NCBI RefSeq assembly: GCF_030908405.1
Contig: NZ_CP133089.1
Location: 62,001 to 126,000, forward strand
Source of the DNA: Aminobacterium sp. MB27-C1
GTDB taxonomy: Bacteria; Synergistota; Synergistia; Synergistales; Aminobacteriaceae
Length of the DNA: 64,000 bases
Reading direction: 5' to 3'
Made by a program: the position numbers and the translations under genes. Positions 1 through 8,872 of this stretch are shown here, piece after piece. Positions within the stretch are counted from its first letter, which is position 1, and every line of letters starts with the position of its first letter. The notes under the pieces are model-generated. The model was not told where the DNA came from, made no database searches, and saw only the letters and a program-made list of their open reading frames with translations.

Positions 1-360
1 AACAATTTCGTCAGGGTCCTGTGATTTGATGCAGATAGGAAAGGCATCGACTCCGGCAAAACGTTTGAAAAGAACAGCTTTTCCCTCCATAACGGGCAAT
101 GCTGCTTCAGGTCCGATATCGCCGAGTCCGAGAACGGCAGAACCATCGGTAACGACGGCAACCATATTCCCTTTTGACGTAACGTCATAGACGGCTTCAG
201 GATTCCTTTCTATTTCACGGCAAGGTTCGGCAACTCCTGGAGTATAGGCAATGGCCAGATCGGCCATGCTCTCTACGGGAAGCTTGCTCGTAATGGCAAC
301 TTTCCCTTTGGATTCCTGATGGGCAGATAGTGCTTTAGCGTAAATTTCCTCTTTGCGCAT
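1..360 (-). CDS. NAD-type malic enzyme, N-terminal part (runs off the window)
   Basis: The minus-strand frame starts at the ATG at 360-358 and runs out of the window at base 1, so only the first 120 residues are visible. They include AIAYTPGVAEPC, the conserved substrate-binding region with the catalytic tyrosine, then TDGSAVLGLGDIGPEAALPV and EGKAVLFKRFAGVDA, all typical of the short bacterial malic enzymes that oxidatively decarboxylate malate to pyruvate. A strong Shine-Dalgarno (GAGGAGG) lies about 6 bases upstream of the ATG. The gene is divergent from the secreted protein at 516. NAD versus NADP preference cannot be read from this part. The family assignment is confident. Confidence 0.9.
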   Translation of the reverse strand, partial: MRKEEIYAKALSAHQESKGKVAITSKLPVESMADLAIAYTPGVAEPCREIERNPEAVYDVTSKGNMVAVVTDGSAVLGLGDIGPEAALPVMEGKAVLFKRFAGVDAFPICIKSQDPDEIV

Positions 361-515
361 AAAAATCCTCCTCATTTATAATACATAATAGTTCTTGTTA
401 AATTTGCAATAATGAATGTCTAAATTATCATACGGCGTGAAAAATTTCTTTATCCTGATATTCTACACGTCTTACCGTTCTTTCGTCAGAAAATATTTAT
501 AAAGAGGTGATATTG

Positions 516-1109
516 ATGGTAAAAAGGCTCCTTCATCTGTTGTCTGTTTGTTGTGTTTGCTGTGTATTCTTTTTCTTGCCATTTGCTTCTTGGGCACAAT
601 CGTCAGAACAAACAGAAAAAATAGAGATTCCTGAATCGCTTCAAACTCCTAATACTCCATTGACATTTTTTATTGAGGAAGATGAGAGTTCTTTCCCTCA
701 AGGTCTTCGTCAGAAGTTGACCTATTCGGCTAAGGGAACTCGCTCAGAAGCCAGACATAGTTTCCTCTACATAGAAGATAATCTTGTTCCTGATACTTTT
801 ACCTACGTGGAATATAAAAAATCTGCATGGTTTTTTGAAAGCCGGAATTATATGTGGGGAGATGACGGCTATTGGCCCACAGAAGCGCATAATGTGATTG
901 AAAGTTCTCAAAAGTTTACAGAGGAGATGGAAAAACAAGGTTGGTATAAAGGGAATCAGATTTTACGGGGAACTCCTGATCATTGGGTATATGTTGAATG
1001 GAGAGGCGGCAGTGCGTTTATAGCTCCTGATAAAATTGAGTCCTTTTTAGAAAATTATAGTCTGCCCATTCTCCCCAGAGAAGGACAAGTAGAGATACGA
1101 CGTTCTTGA
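516..1109 (+). CDS. Secreted protein of unknown function
   Basis: A 197-residue protein that I do not recognise. It begins with a clear Sec signal peptide: basic VKR, then a hydrophobic stretch containing two Cys pairs (CCVCC), then a likely signal peptidase I site after SWA near residue 29. The mature part is rich in aromatic residues (Tyr, Trp, Phe), with no visible metal or catalytic motif and no later membrane segment, so it is probably a soluble extracytoplasmic protein. I chose the ATG at 516 over the in-frame GTG at 507 because the AGAGGTG ribosome binding site overlaps 507. It precedes the sensor kinase by about 100 bases and is followed by a hairpin, so it is probably monocistronic. 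A link to signal sensing is only a guess from position. Confidence 0.75.
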   Translation: MVKRLLHLLSVCCVCCVFFFLPFASWAQSSEQTEKIEIPESLQTPNTPLTFFIEEDESSFPQGLRQKLTYSAKGTRSEARHSFLYIEDNLVPDTFTYVEYKKSAWFFESRNYMWGDDGYWPTEAHNVIESSQKFTEEMEKQGWYKGNQILRGTPDHWVYVEWRGGSAFIAPDKIESFLENYSLPILPREGQVEIRRS

Positions 1110-1120
1110 TAAAGAAAAGA

Positions 1121-1139
1121 AGACTCCGGTTCGGAGTCT
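1121..1139 (+). terminator. Hairpin after the secreted protein gene
   Basis: Perfect 8-bp inverted repeat (AGACTCCG / CGGAGTCT) with a 3-base loop, 12 bases after the stop codon. The following T-tract is poor, so termination is likely but not certain. Confidence 0.5.
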
Positions 1140-1215
1140 GTTAAAGATAATAGCTATAAGTGATCATGATAGAATAGGCAATATCCATTCTACCTTTATT
1201 CAAGGGGGCACATAT

Positions 1216-4200
1216 GTGACGTGGCTCAAGATAAGAAATAAGGTTTTTCTCATAAGCCTTTTCTTTCTGTTGCTTTTTTTGCCTTCCTCTGCTCAAGGAC
1301 GGGATGAGATTATTTTCGAACATCTCTCCCTTGAGGAGGGACTCTCGCAAACGACAGTAAATACTATTCTAAAAGACCATAAAGGGTATCTCTGGTTTGG
1401 AACAAATGGTGGCTTAAATCGCTATGACGGGTATAGTTTCAGGGTTTACCGTCATGAACCTTTTTCTTCAAATAGTCTCTCGAACAATATGGTCACGTCT
1501 CTTTATGAAGATAAAAATGGTATTTTCTGGATAGGAACATTTGGAGGGGGTCTTAATAGATTTGATCCCTCTCGAGAAATTTTTCAATCATATAGATACT
1601 CGAAAGATGCTTCTTCTCCACCTGACGATCTCATTTCTCATGTAATAGGAGATAAAAAGGGGTATATCTGGGTTGGTACGTTTCAGAATGGTCTGGGGTG
1701 TTTTGACCCTGAAAGAGAGACGTGGAATATATACCTTGATGATGATTCTTCAGGATTTAGCGGAGAGGGAGTGTTAAACCTCTATGTTGATTCAAAGCAT
1801 CAATTGTGGGTTGGTACCAATAAGGCACTGAACTTCCACACGAAACGAGATACGTTTATCCCATATTATGCTCATTCAAAAGAAGCCCTACCTGTTACTG
1901 CCATAACTGAGGGTAGAAAAGGCTTCTTATGGATTGGTACCGCTTCTGGAAAACTCTATCGATTCTACCCCCAAGAGGAAAAATTTGAAGAAGTTCCCCT
2001 AAAAGAGAAGGGAGAAGATGTTTCTATTCATGCCATTTCAGGCCTTTACGAAGATATCTTTGAAGATGTGTGGATAGCTACTGATGGCGGAGGTTTACTG
2101 CGTTTTGACCGTGCAACGGAAGAGGCCCTTGTCTATCGTCATGAGCAAAATAATCCCAGGGCTTTGCGGGACAATAAAATACTCTCTATACACGGAGACA
2201 GAAAAGATACAATCTTTCTGGGAGACCTCACTGGCATCGTCTGGTTGGGAACCCACTCCAAAGGCATTGAAAAATTTCATTTGAAACGTCCCTTTCAGAG
2301 ATATAACGGTAAATCTTTTCTTCTTCGTGAAGTTGCAGGAGATAATGTCTATGCCATCTATAAAGAAGGGTACGATAATCTCTGGATAGGAACATTTGGA
2401 AATGGAGTGAAGCTTATTTCCAAGGAAGGTGAAACACAACATTTTCTATCAGATATAGATGATGAGCATAGTCTTGCGAGCAATAGGGTCTTTTCTATTT
2501 TTCAAGACAAAGCAGGCGACATATGGATAGGAACTGACAGAGGACTCTGTCGTTATAACAAGGTAGATAGCAATTTTACGACTTATGAAAATACTCTTTT
2601 CCCGTCTTCATTTGGGGGATCGAATAAGATCACGACACTTTTAGAAGATTTTAAAGGTACCTTTTGGGTAGGAACATCAGAAGGTCTCTATCGTTTCGTT
2701 AGAAAAGCAGGCCTTTTTGAAGCCATTCCCTGGTCAGCAGACGAAGCTTCGTATTTAAGAGAGGATATCATATCGTGTCTTTTTGAAGACAGCCGCCATA
2801 ATTTATGGATAGGAACATCAAATAACGGCTTCTTTAGAATTAACCCCGTTGAAGGCAGAGTAGAACACTATGTAAATGATCCTCTTAATTCCAAGAGTCT
2901 TCCTGCCAATCGGATCTTCTCTATTTATGAAGATAGAGAGGGCGTTTTTTGGCTGGGCACAGATGTGGGGTTATGCCAATTCGACGAAACCAGCAAAAAA
3001 TTTCTGCTCTTAACAAAAGAAGATGGATTTAGGGGAGATTCGATTCGAGGCATTTTGGAAGATAACTACCGCAACTTATGGATAAGTACGAACAATGGAC
3101 TTTCTTGTTATGACATCAGAATGAATACGGTAAGAAACTACAATCTTGGGGATGGCCTTCAAGCAAAAGAGTTTAATGCCTCAGCGACCTTTAAGGATTC
3201 TTTTGGCCGAATGTATTTTGGTGGTATCAACGGATGTAACAGCTTTTTTTCAACAGATGTCTGGGAAAATTCTCATGTGCCGCCTATTGTTATTAATGAG
3301 GTTCTTGTAATGAACAAGCCAGTTCAGCCTTTTTGGGCTGCGGGAGGAAGACGACGGGTTATATTAAATTATAGCGATAAATTTCTTTCAATAGACTTTT
3401 CGGCTCTTGACTATACACACCCTGAGTCTAACCAATATCGCTACAAACTTGAAGGGCTAGATAGAGATTGGGTCAATGCTGGAAACAGGCACTTTGCTTA
3501 TTATACTAACCTCCCTCCGGGGGAATATACTTTTCGAGTTGTAGGTTCAAATAATAATGGAGTGTGGAATCAGGATGGAACGGAACTCGACATTGAGGTA
3601 ATCCCTCCTCTTTGGAAGACGCCTCTCGCTTATACTGGATATGGCTTTCTCCTTCTCGCTTTACTCTGGTTTATTCGAAAATATCTTATGAACAGGCAGG
3701 AAAAAGAGACGGAGCAGCGGCTACGTATTGTAACGGAACGAACAAATGAACAATTACGTTTTATAAATAAAAAACTTGAGGAAGCTCGAAATCATGAAGA
3801 AACATATCGAAATCAATTGCGAAGCCTCGCCTCTGCTCTTTCTATGGCCGAAGAAAAAGAGAGACGTAGAATAGCGGAAGTAGTTCACGATTCCATAGGT
3901 CAGAATTTAGCCTTAACAAAGATTCGACTGGCATTGCTTCAAGAGGGAATAAACGATGATTCTCAAAAAGACGAAGTGACGGCAATACTGTCTTCTCTTG
4001 AGGAATCTATCAAGAGCACTCGAACACTCACTTTCGAGTTAGGCTCCCCTATCTTATATCGTTTGGGATTTGCTGCATCAGTAGAGTGGCTTGCCGAAAA
4101 GATGCAGGAAAACTACAGTCTAAGTATCTTATATGAAAACCAGGGGTTACCAGAAGAAATGAGCGATGATTTAAAGGCATTTTTATTCAGGGCCCTTCAT

Positions 4201-4476
4201 GAATTGTTGCTTAATGTTGCTAAACACTCTGGTGCTGATAAGGCGTATGTTAAAACGTCGTATTCTGGAAAGATGATTCGGATGACAGTCTGTGACGAAG
4301 GAAGAGGTTTTGATACGCATAATATAGATGAAGGAATAACCAATAAGCAGTCATTTGGGCTTTTTAGCTTGAGAGAACGACTCTGTTCTCTGGGAGGCTA
4401 TATGATTATTAAGTCAAAGGAAAACAAAGGGGTACGAATCACCCTTTTTGTGCCGGCTGATTCCTTTAATGTATAG
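1216..4476 (+). CDS. Sensor histidine kinase with periplasmic beta-propeller (Reg_prop/Y_Y_Y) domain
   Basis: This 1086-residue membrane sensor starts at GTG 1216, preceded by AAGGGGG. A hydrophobic signal segment (about residues 8-25) is followed by a long extracytoplasmic region with many repeats of the form LWFGTxGGLNRYD, i.e. the two-component-regulator propeller, to about residue 670. A Y_Y_Y domain follows (YRYKLEGLDRDWVNAG and PGEYTFRV). A single membrane span lies near residues 800-820, then a coiled coil, then a HisKA_3 dimerisation/phosphoacceptor domain with VVHDSIGQ (His891) and a HATPase domain (HELLLNVAKHSGA, DEGRGF). This is the NarX/DesK type of kinase. It lacks the receiver domain found in many Bacteroidetes propeller hybrids; its partner is the NarL-type regulator 14 bases downstream. 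The ligand is unknown; an extracellular nutrient is plausible because a symporter gene follows. Confidence 0.92.
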   Translation: MTWLKIRNKVFLISLFFLLLFLPSSAQGRDEIIFEHLSLEEGLSQTTVNTILKDHKGYLWFGTNGGLNRYDGYSFRVYRHEPFSSNSLSNNMVTSLYEDKNGIFWIGTFGGGLNRFDPSREIFQSYRYSKDASSPPDDLISHVIGDKKGYIWVGTFQNGLGCFDPERETWNIYLDDDSSGFSGEGVLNLYVDSKHQLWVGTNKALNFHTKRDTFIPYYAHSKEALPVTAITEGRKGFLWIGTASGKLYRFYPQEEKFEEVPLKEKGEDVSIHAISGLYEDIFEDVWIATDGGGLLRFDRATEEALVYRHEQNNPRALRDNKILSIHGDRKDTIFLGDLTGIVWLGTHSKGIEKFHLKRPFQRYNGKSFLLREVAGDNVYAIYKEGYDNLWIGTFGNGVKLISKEGETQHFLSDIDDEHSLASNRVFSIFQDKAGDIWIGTDRGLCRYNKVDSNFTTYENTLFPSSFGGSNKITTLLEDFKGTFWVGTSEGLYRFVRKAGLFEAIPWSADEASYLREDIISCLFEDSRHNLWIGTSNNGFFRINPVEGRVEHYVNDPLNSKSLPANRIFSIYEDREGVFWLGTDVGLCQFDETSKKFLLLTKEDGFRGDSIRGILEDNYRNLWISTNNGLSCYDIRMNTVRNYNLGDGLQAKEFNASATFKDSFGRMYFGGINGCNSFFSTDVWENSHVPPIVINEVLVMNKPVQPFWAAGGRRRVILNYSDKFLSIDFSALDYTHPESNQYRYKLEGLDRDWVNAGNRHFAYYTNLPPGEYTFRVVGSNNNGVWNQDGTELDIEVIPPLWKTPLAYTGYGFLLLALLWFIRKYLMNRQEKETEQRLRIVTERTNEQLRFINKKLEEARNHEETYRNQLRSLASALSMAEEKERRRIAEVVHDSIGQNLALTKIRLALLQEGINDDSQKDEVTAILSSLEESIKSTRTLTFELGSPILYRLGFAASVEWLAEKMQENYSLSILYENQGLPEEMSDDLKAFLFRALHELLLNVAKHSGADKAYVKTSYSGKMIRMTVCDEGRGFDTHNIDEGITNKQSFGLFSLRERLCSLGGYMIIKSKENKGVRITLFVPADSFNV

Positions 4477-4490
4477 GGAGGTATCTTGCC

Positions 4491-5147
4491 ATGGCAATAC
4501 GGGTTTTACTTGCAGATGATCATCAGATTGTACGTGAAGGCTTGCGGCTTCTCTTAAGCAGACATCCTGAAATAGAAGTTATAGCTGAAGCCAAGGATGG
4601 TTCAGAGACAGTTGCTCTTGCGGAATCTTTACGCCCCGACATTGTTGTTATGGATATTAAAATGCCTGTAATGGACGGTATTGAGGCAACCGAAGAAATT
4701 CAAAAAAGGGCTTCAGGAACAAAGGTTGTTGCTTTGTCTATGTATGCTGATAGAAACTTTATTTCTGAGATGTTTAAAGCTGGCGCAAAAGGATTTTTAT
4801 TGAAGGATTGTGCTTCCTCCGAGTTGGTTGAAGCTGTTAAAACAGTTTATAATGACCGGGTGTATCTTGGCCCGAGTGTATCAGACATCGTTGCAAAAAT
4901 GTACATTCATTTTGTTCAGCAAGGTTCCTCTCCGAATGAAGAAAAATTGACAACGAGAGAGCGGGAAGTGTTGATGTATCTTGCAGAAGGCAAAACGAAC
5001 AGAGAAATAGCCGATTTGCTTCATGTAAGCATTAAAACGGTAGGAACCCACAGACAGAACCTTATGCGAAAATTAGGGCTTGAAACTATAGCTGATCTGG
5101 TAAAATATGCTATTCGAAAGGGGCTCGTTTCTCCGAGTCAGCACTAG
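4491..5147 (+). CDS. NarL/FixJ-type response regulator
   Basis: A 218-residue response regulator. The N-terminal receiver (about 1-120) has the acidic pair LLADDHQ, the phosphoacceptor Asp55 in VVMDIKMP, and the conserved Lys in FLLKD. A LuxR-type helix-turn-helix (about 150-212) carries LTTREREVLMYLAEGKTNRE and SIKTVGTHRQNLMRKL. Its ATG lies 14 bases after the kinase stop, with GGGAGG as ribosome binding site, so the two form a classical co-transcribed pair. Targets are unknown; the adjacent symporter gene is the simplest candidate. Confidence 0.95.
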   Translation: MAIRVLLADDHQIVREGLRLLLSRHPEIEVIAEAKDGSETVALAESLRPDIVVMDIKMPVMDGIEATEEIQKRASGTKVVALSMYADRNFISEMFKAGAKGFLLKDCASSELVEAVKTVYNDRVYLGPSVSDIVAKMYIHFVQQGSSPNEEKLTTREREVLMYLAEGKTNREIADLLHVSIKTVGTHRQNLMRKLGLETIADLVKYAIRKGLVSPSQH

Positions 5148-5181
5148 TTGTAGTTCTTAGGTACTATTGTCTGTTTCCTGT

Positions 5182-5204
5182 TTTGCTGAGAAAAATCAGC
5201 TTTT
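5182..5204 (+). terminator. Weak hairpin after the two-component operon
   Basis: Short inverted repeat GCTGA / TCAGC with an A-rich 6-base loop, followed by TTTTG. The stem is only 5 bp, so this is a tentative call. The rest of 5148-5308 is AT-rich leader of the symporter gene without another clear signal. Confidence 0.35.
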
Positions 5205-5308
5205 GTGAAAACGAAGCTTGTTTTTTTCAGTTCTTTTCCGATGGTTAGAGGGTAAGGCTGTACCTATTATTGGTAAATGCAGTACAATACAAAGGAGGGT
5301 GCAGTCGC

Positions 5309-6556
5309 ATGCAGGAAAAGAAAAAAAAGCTAGGTCTTCTTCCACGTCTTATCATCGCTATTATTTTAGGTATTATAATCGGTTCTTTTATGCCTGAAGT
5401 GGTGATAAGGGTTTTAGCTACGTTTAATGGGATTTTTGGTAACTTTTTGGGCTTTGTTATTCCTCTTATCATTGTTGGATTTGTGGCTCCTGGTATTGGC
5501 GACTTGGGGAAGAGTGCCGGTAAAATTTTGTTAGTTACCGTGGTGCTTGCCTATGTTTCAACTCTTATAGCAGGTTCTTTAGCTTATGGAGTTGATTCAA
5601 TCATTTTCCCCAATATCATAAAGGAGGGCAGTATGCTGGCATCGGCATCAAACCCTGGAGAAGCGCTTCTTGCTCCCTATTTCAAAGTTGAAATGCCGCC
5701 ACTCATGGGGGTTATGAGTGCCTTGCTCATTGCCTTCACGTTGGGTATTGGTATGGCCGTTATTGATGGGAAACGTCTTAATGAAGTAATGCACGAGTTC
5801 CAGAATATTATAGAGAAGCTTATCAGTGCCATTATTATTCCTCTTCTTCCTGTACATATTTGCGGTATCTTTGCCAATATGACCCAGGCTGGTGAAGTTC
5901 AGATGTTAATGGCAGTTTTCCTCAAAGTGTATGTGGTTATTATCGCTCTTCACGTTGCTATTATTCTTTTACAGTATTTTGTGGCTGGTACAGTAGCAAA
6001 GACCAACCCGTTCAAAGCTATTAAAAACATGATTCCTGCCTATTTGACAGCTATCGGAACACAATCTTCCGCAGCTACAATTCCCGTGACGTTAAGACAG
6101 ACGTTACAGAATAATGTGTCTCCACGTGTTGCGCAGTTTGTTATTCCTTTGTGTGCTACAATTCACCTTTCAGGAAGTACAATAACGTTAACGAGTTGCG
6201 CATTGGCCGTCATGATGCTTCATGGAATGCCCTTTTCCTTTGCGACAATGTTCCCCTTTATCATCATGCTTGGCGTAACAATGGTTGCCGCTCCTGGAGT
6301 ACCGGGCGGTGCTGTTATGGCAGCTCTGGGGGTGCTTGAATCAATGCTTCACTTCAATCCCACTATGCTTTCGCTTATGATCGCACTCTATCTGGCACAG
6401 GATAGTTTTGGCACGGCATGTAATATCACAGGTGATGGAGCCATCGCTTTGATTGTAAATAAGATTGCAGGTAAAGAATCAACATCAACGTCGTCATCGT
6501 CATCAACTATGACGACGTCAACGTCGACGTCAACGTCAGGAGCATATACAGAATAA
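5309..6556 (+). CDS. Dicarboxylate/amino acid:cation symporter (DAACS/SDF family)
   Basis: A 415-residue multi-spanning transporter of the glutamate/dicarboxylate:cation symporter family. The ATG at 5309 is chosen because AAAGGAGGG lies about 9 bases upstream; an upstream in-frame codon at 5270 lacks a site. The family signature is visible in the C-terminal half: a Ser-rich re-entrant loop AIGTQSSAATIPVTLR (about 250-265), a second loop near PGVPGGAVMA, and the cation-site helix with AQDSFGTACNITGDGAIALIV. Substrate is probably a C4-dicarboxylate or acidic/neutral amino acid. The last 20 or so residues form a Ser/Thr-only tail, which is unusual for the family. A good terminator follows. Confidence 0.9.
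   Translation: MQEKKKKLGLLPRLIIAIILGIIIGSFMPEVVIRVLATFNGIFGNFLGFVIPLIIVGFVAPGIGDLGKSAGKILLVTVVLAYVSTLIAGSLAYGVDSIIFPNIIKEGSMLASASNPGEALLAPYFKVEMPPLMGVMSALLIAFTLGIGMAVIDGKRLNEVMHEFQNIIEKLISAIIIPLLPVHICGIFANMTQAGEVQMLMAVFLKVYVVIIALHVAIILLQYFVAGTVAKTNPFKAIKNMIPAYLTAIGTQSSAATIPVTLRQTLQNNVSPRVAQFVIPLCATIHLSGSTITLTSCALAVMMLHGMPFSFATMFPFIIMLGVTMVAAPGVPGGAVMAALGVLESMLHFNPTMLSLMIALYLAQDSFGTACNITGDGAIALIVNKIAGKESTSTSSSSSTMTTSTSTSTSGAYTE
6479..6538 (+). repeat. Ser/Thr codon repeat at the 3' end of the symporter gene
   Basis: About 60 bases of near-repetitive tca/acg/tcg/act codons (ACGTC-type units) encode alternating Ser and Thr from residue 391 onward, interrupted by one Met, before a final GAYTE. 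It looks like a microsatellite that expanded in frame after the last transmembrane helix. Confidence 0.8.
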
Positions 6557-6566
6557 GGTATATTCA

Positions 6567-6600
6567 GGGACCTCTTCGGAGGTCCCTTCTTTTTGTTTTA
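6567..6600 (+). terminator. Rho-independent terminator after the symporter
   Basis: 8-bp GC-rich stem (GGGACCTC / GAGGTCCC) closed by a stable UUCG tetraloop, followed by a T-rich tract from 6587. Confidence 0.9.
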
Positions 6601-6638
6601 GCAATTCATCATAATGAATTGTGAAGGAGGAATGAGTA

Positions 6639-7598
6639 GTGAAAAACATTTTAGTTACAGGGTGTTTGGGACAAATTGGAACAGAGTTAGTTAAAAAGTT
6701 ACGTTCACAGTATGGAGCTGCTCATGTTGTAGGTTCAGACATTAAGACAGCAGGTGTGGAAAAACTCGGCGATGGCCCCTTCGAAATTCTTGACGTTCGA
6801 GAGAGCGATGCTCTTGCCAATCTTGTGGAAAAATATAATATAGATACCGTTATGCACTTGGCAGGTCTTCTTTCGGCTGTTGGAGAAATGAAACCTCAGC
6901 TTGCCTGGCAAATAAATGCAGGTGGACTTTTTAATACTTTGGAAATTGCAAGAGAAAAAGGGTGTTCTGTATTTTTCCCAAGTTCCATTGCGGCCTTTGG
7001 GCCTAATACCCCTCTTGATCACACGCCACAAGATACAATCCAGCGGCCAACAACTATGTATGGCATTACAAAAGTGGCGGGAGAACTTCTTTGTGATTAC
7101 TATCATAAAAAATATAATCTCGATACACGAGGAGTGCGTTTCCCCGGCCTTATTTCTTATGAAACGGAACCAGGTGGAGGAACAACGGATTATGCGGTAG
7201 AAATTTACTATAAAGCTGTAACAGATAAACATTATGATTCTTTTATTGCGGCAGGCACCTATATGGACATGATGTATATGCCAGATGCCATTGATGCAGT
7301 AATACAGCTTATGGAAGCGGATTCATCACGACTGAAGCACCGTAATGCTTTTAATATTTCTGCTATGAGTTTTGACCCTGAAGAAATAGCTGCCTCTATC
7401 AGAAAGTTTATGCCCAATTTTACGTTTGGATATAATGTGGACCCTGTTCGTCAATCTATAGCCGAATCGTGGCCTAACTCTCTTGATGTGAGTGCGGCCC
7501 ATGAAGAGTGGGGATTTAACCCTCTATATGATCTTGATAAGATGACGAAAGATATGTTGGTTCACTTAGAGGAGAAACTTCTTAAAAAAGCAAAATAA
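6639..7598 (+). CDS. L-threonine 3-dehydrogenase, SDR (epimerase-like) type
   Basis: A 319-residue NAD-dependent extended short-chain dehydrogenase. N-terminal Rossmann motif VTGCLGQIGTEL (about 5-16); catalytic Tyr-x3-Lys in MYGITKVAGE; Ser-Ser in FFPSSIAAFG. The overall sequence matches the epimerase-like threonine dehydrogenases rather than the zinc-dependent MDR type. It would oxidise L-threonine to 2-amino-3-ketobutyrate. The start is GTG 6639 behind AAGGAGG with 8-base spacing. It is followed 54 bases later by kbl and then glyA, which fixes its role as the first step from threonine to glycine. Confidence 0.93.
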   Translation: MKNILVTGCLGQIGTELVKKLRSQYGAAHVVGSDIKTAGVEKLGDGPFEILDVRESDALANLVEKYNIDTVMHLAGLLSAVGEMKPQLAWQINAGGLFNTLEIAREKGCSVFFPSSIAAFGPNTPLDHTPQDTIQRPTTMYGITKVAGELLCDYYHKKYNLDTRGVRFPGLISYETEPGGGTTDYAVEIYYKAVTDKHYDSFIAAGTYMDMMYMPDAIDAVIQLMEADSSRLKHRNAFNISAMSFDPEEIAASIRKFMPNFTFGYNVDPVRQSIAESWPNSLDVSAAHEEWGFNPLYDLDKMTKDMLVHLEEKLLKKAK

Positions 7599-7652
7599 GA
7601 AAGAAGAGTAAAGACCGAGTTACATGTGACTCGTAAGAAGGGGGAAGGATGT

Positions 7653-8846
7653 ATGACGGTACAAAAAGCTTTTATTACGGAAGAACTCGAAAGATTGAAG
7701 CGGGAAGGTTTATATACGAATATTCCTGTAATTTCCAGTCCCCAAGGAGCCTGGGTCGAAATGAACGGGAAGAAATATCTTTCTTGCTGCTCTAATAACT
7801 ATTTGGGCTTTTGTAACGATTCGGCTCTTAAAGAAGCTGTAAAGAAATATGTTGATACATGGGGAGTTGGTCCGGGAGCAGTTCGGACAATAGCCGGAAC
7901 ATTAGCTCTTCATCTTGAACTTGAAAAGAAGTTGGCGGAATTTAAAGGAACCGAAGCGACAATGTTGCTTCAATCTGGCTTTTGCGCCAATCTCGCAGCT
8001 ATTCCAACACTTGTTAATAAAAACGATCTTATTTTTAGCGACGAGTTGAATCACGCGTCTATTATTGATGGATGCCGTTTAAGCAGGGCAGAAATTGTAC
8101 GCTTTAAACATGCGGATCCCAAAGACCTTGATGTTCAGCTGACGAAATATGATAAACATGATTGCCATAAGCTTGTTATTACAGATGGTGTCTTCTCTAT
8201 GGACGGAGACATTGCTCCTCTGCCAGAACTTGTTGAAGTAGCAGAAAAACATGGTGCCATGATTATGGTTGATGATGCCCATGGAGAAGGAGTTCTTGGT
8301 CGAGGCGGACGAGGGATAGTTGATCATTTTAATCTTCACGGTCGAGTAGATGTAGAAGTCGGAACGCTCTCAAAGGCTTTTGGTGTTGTTGGAGGATTTG
8401 TAGCGGGTAATGCGGATGTTATTGACTATATGCGTCAAAAAGCTCGCCCCAATCTTTTCAGCAGCGCTATGACAGTTCCCGATCTTGCAGCAAATATGGC
8501 AGCTCTTGAAGAGCTCTCAAAGAGCGAAGATCGAGTGAAACGTCTGTGGGAGAATGGTCGCTATCTTAAAGAGGGCTTGAAGAATATGGGATTCGATATC
8601 GGACATAGCGAAACTCCGATTACCCCGGTTATTATTGGAGAAGCTCTTGATGCAAAGAAGTTTAGTGCCCGACTTTTTGAAGAGGGAATATTTGCCAGTG
8701 CCATTACGTTCCCCACGGTACCTATGGGAACAGCTCGTATTCGAGTGATGGTCTCGGCTGCACATACACGAGAAGATCTTGATTTTGCCCTTGAGAAATT
8801 TCAGCTTGTTGGGGAGGAAATGAAGATCATTTCATCATCAAGATAG
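7653..8846 (+). CDS. kbl: Glycine C-acetyltransferase (2-amino-3-ketobutyrate CoA ligase)
   Basis: A 397-residue PLP enzyme of the alpha-oxoamine synthase family, the usual length for Kbl. It converts 2-amino-3-ketobutyrate plus CoA to glycine plus acetyl-CoA. Visible motifs: [11 protein letters not shown] near the N-terminus, [11 protein letters not shown], the PLP-aspartate region [11 protein letters not shown], and the Schiff-base lysine in [15 protein letters not shown] 7653 is preferred over an in-frame GTG 27 bases upstream because the AAGGGGGAAGG site lies directly before it. Its position between threonine dehydrogenase and glyA distinguishes it from 8-amino-7-oxononanoate synthase, the main alternative. 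Confidence 0.93.
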   Translation: MTVQKAFITEELERLKREGLYTNIPVISSPQGAWVEMNGKKYLSCCSNNYLGFCNDSALKEAVKKYVDTWGVGPGAVRTIAGTLALHLELEKKLAEFKGTEATMLLQSGFCANLAAIPTLVNKNDLIFSDELNHASIIDGCRLSRAEIVRFKHADPKDLDVQLTKYDKHDCHKLVITDGVFSMDGDIAPLPELVEVAEKHGAMIMVDDAHGEGVLGRGGRGIVDHFNLHGRVDVEVGTLSKAFGVVGGFVAGNADVIDYMRQKARPNLFSSAMTVPDLAANMAALEELSKSEDRVKRLWENGRYLKEGLKNMGFDIGHSETPITPVIIGEALDAKKFSARLFEEGIFASAITFPTVPMGTARIRVMVSAAHTREDLDFALEKFQLVGEEMKIISSSR

Positions 8847-8872
8847 GCGTAGAGTGAAAGGAGAGGTTTTGT

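Noticed and set aside
744-938. Antisense open frames within the larger genes (this and many similar ones)
   Set aside because: They lack ribosome binding sites and recognisable domains and lie fully inside well-supported genes.
5148-5308. Possible riboswitch (e.g. glycine type) upstream of the symporter
   Set aside because: No conserved aptamer core could be found; only a weak hairpin is visible.
6479-6538. Repeat as a CRISPR or regulatory repeat
   Set aside because: No spacers; units keep the reading frame and encode Ser/Thr inside the symporter gene.
7626-7652. Upstream GTG start for kbl
   Set aside because: The ribosome binding site lies between this codon and ATG 7653, and the extension is not shared by the family.
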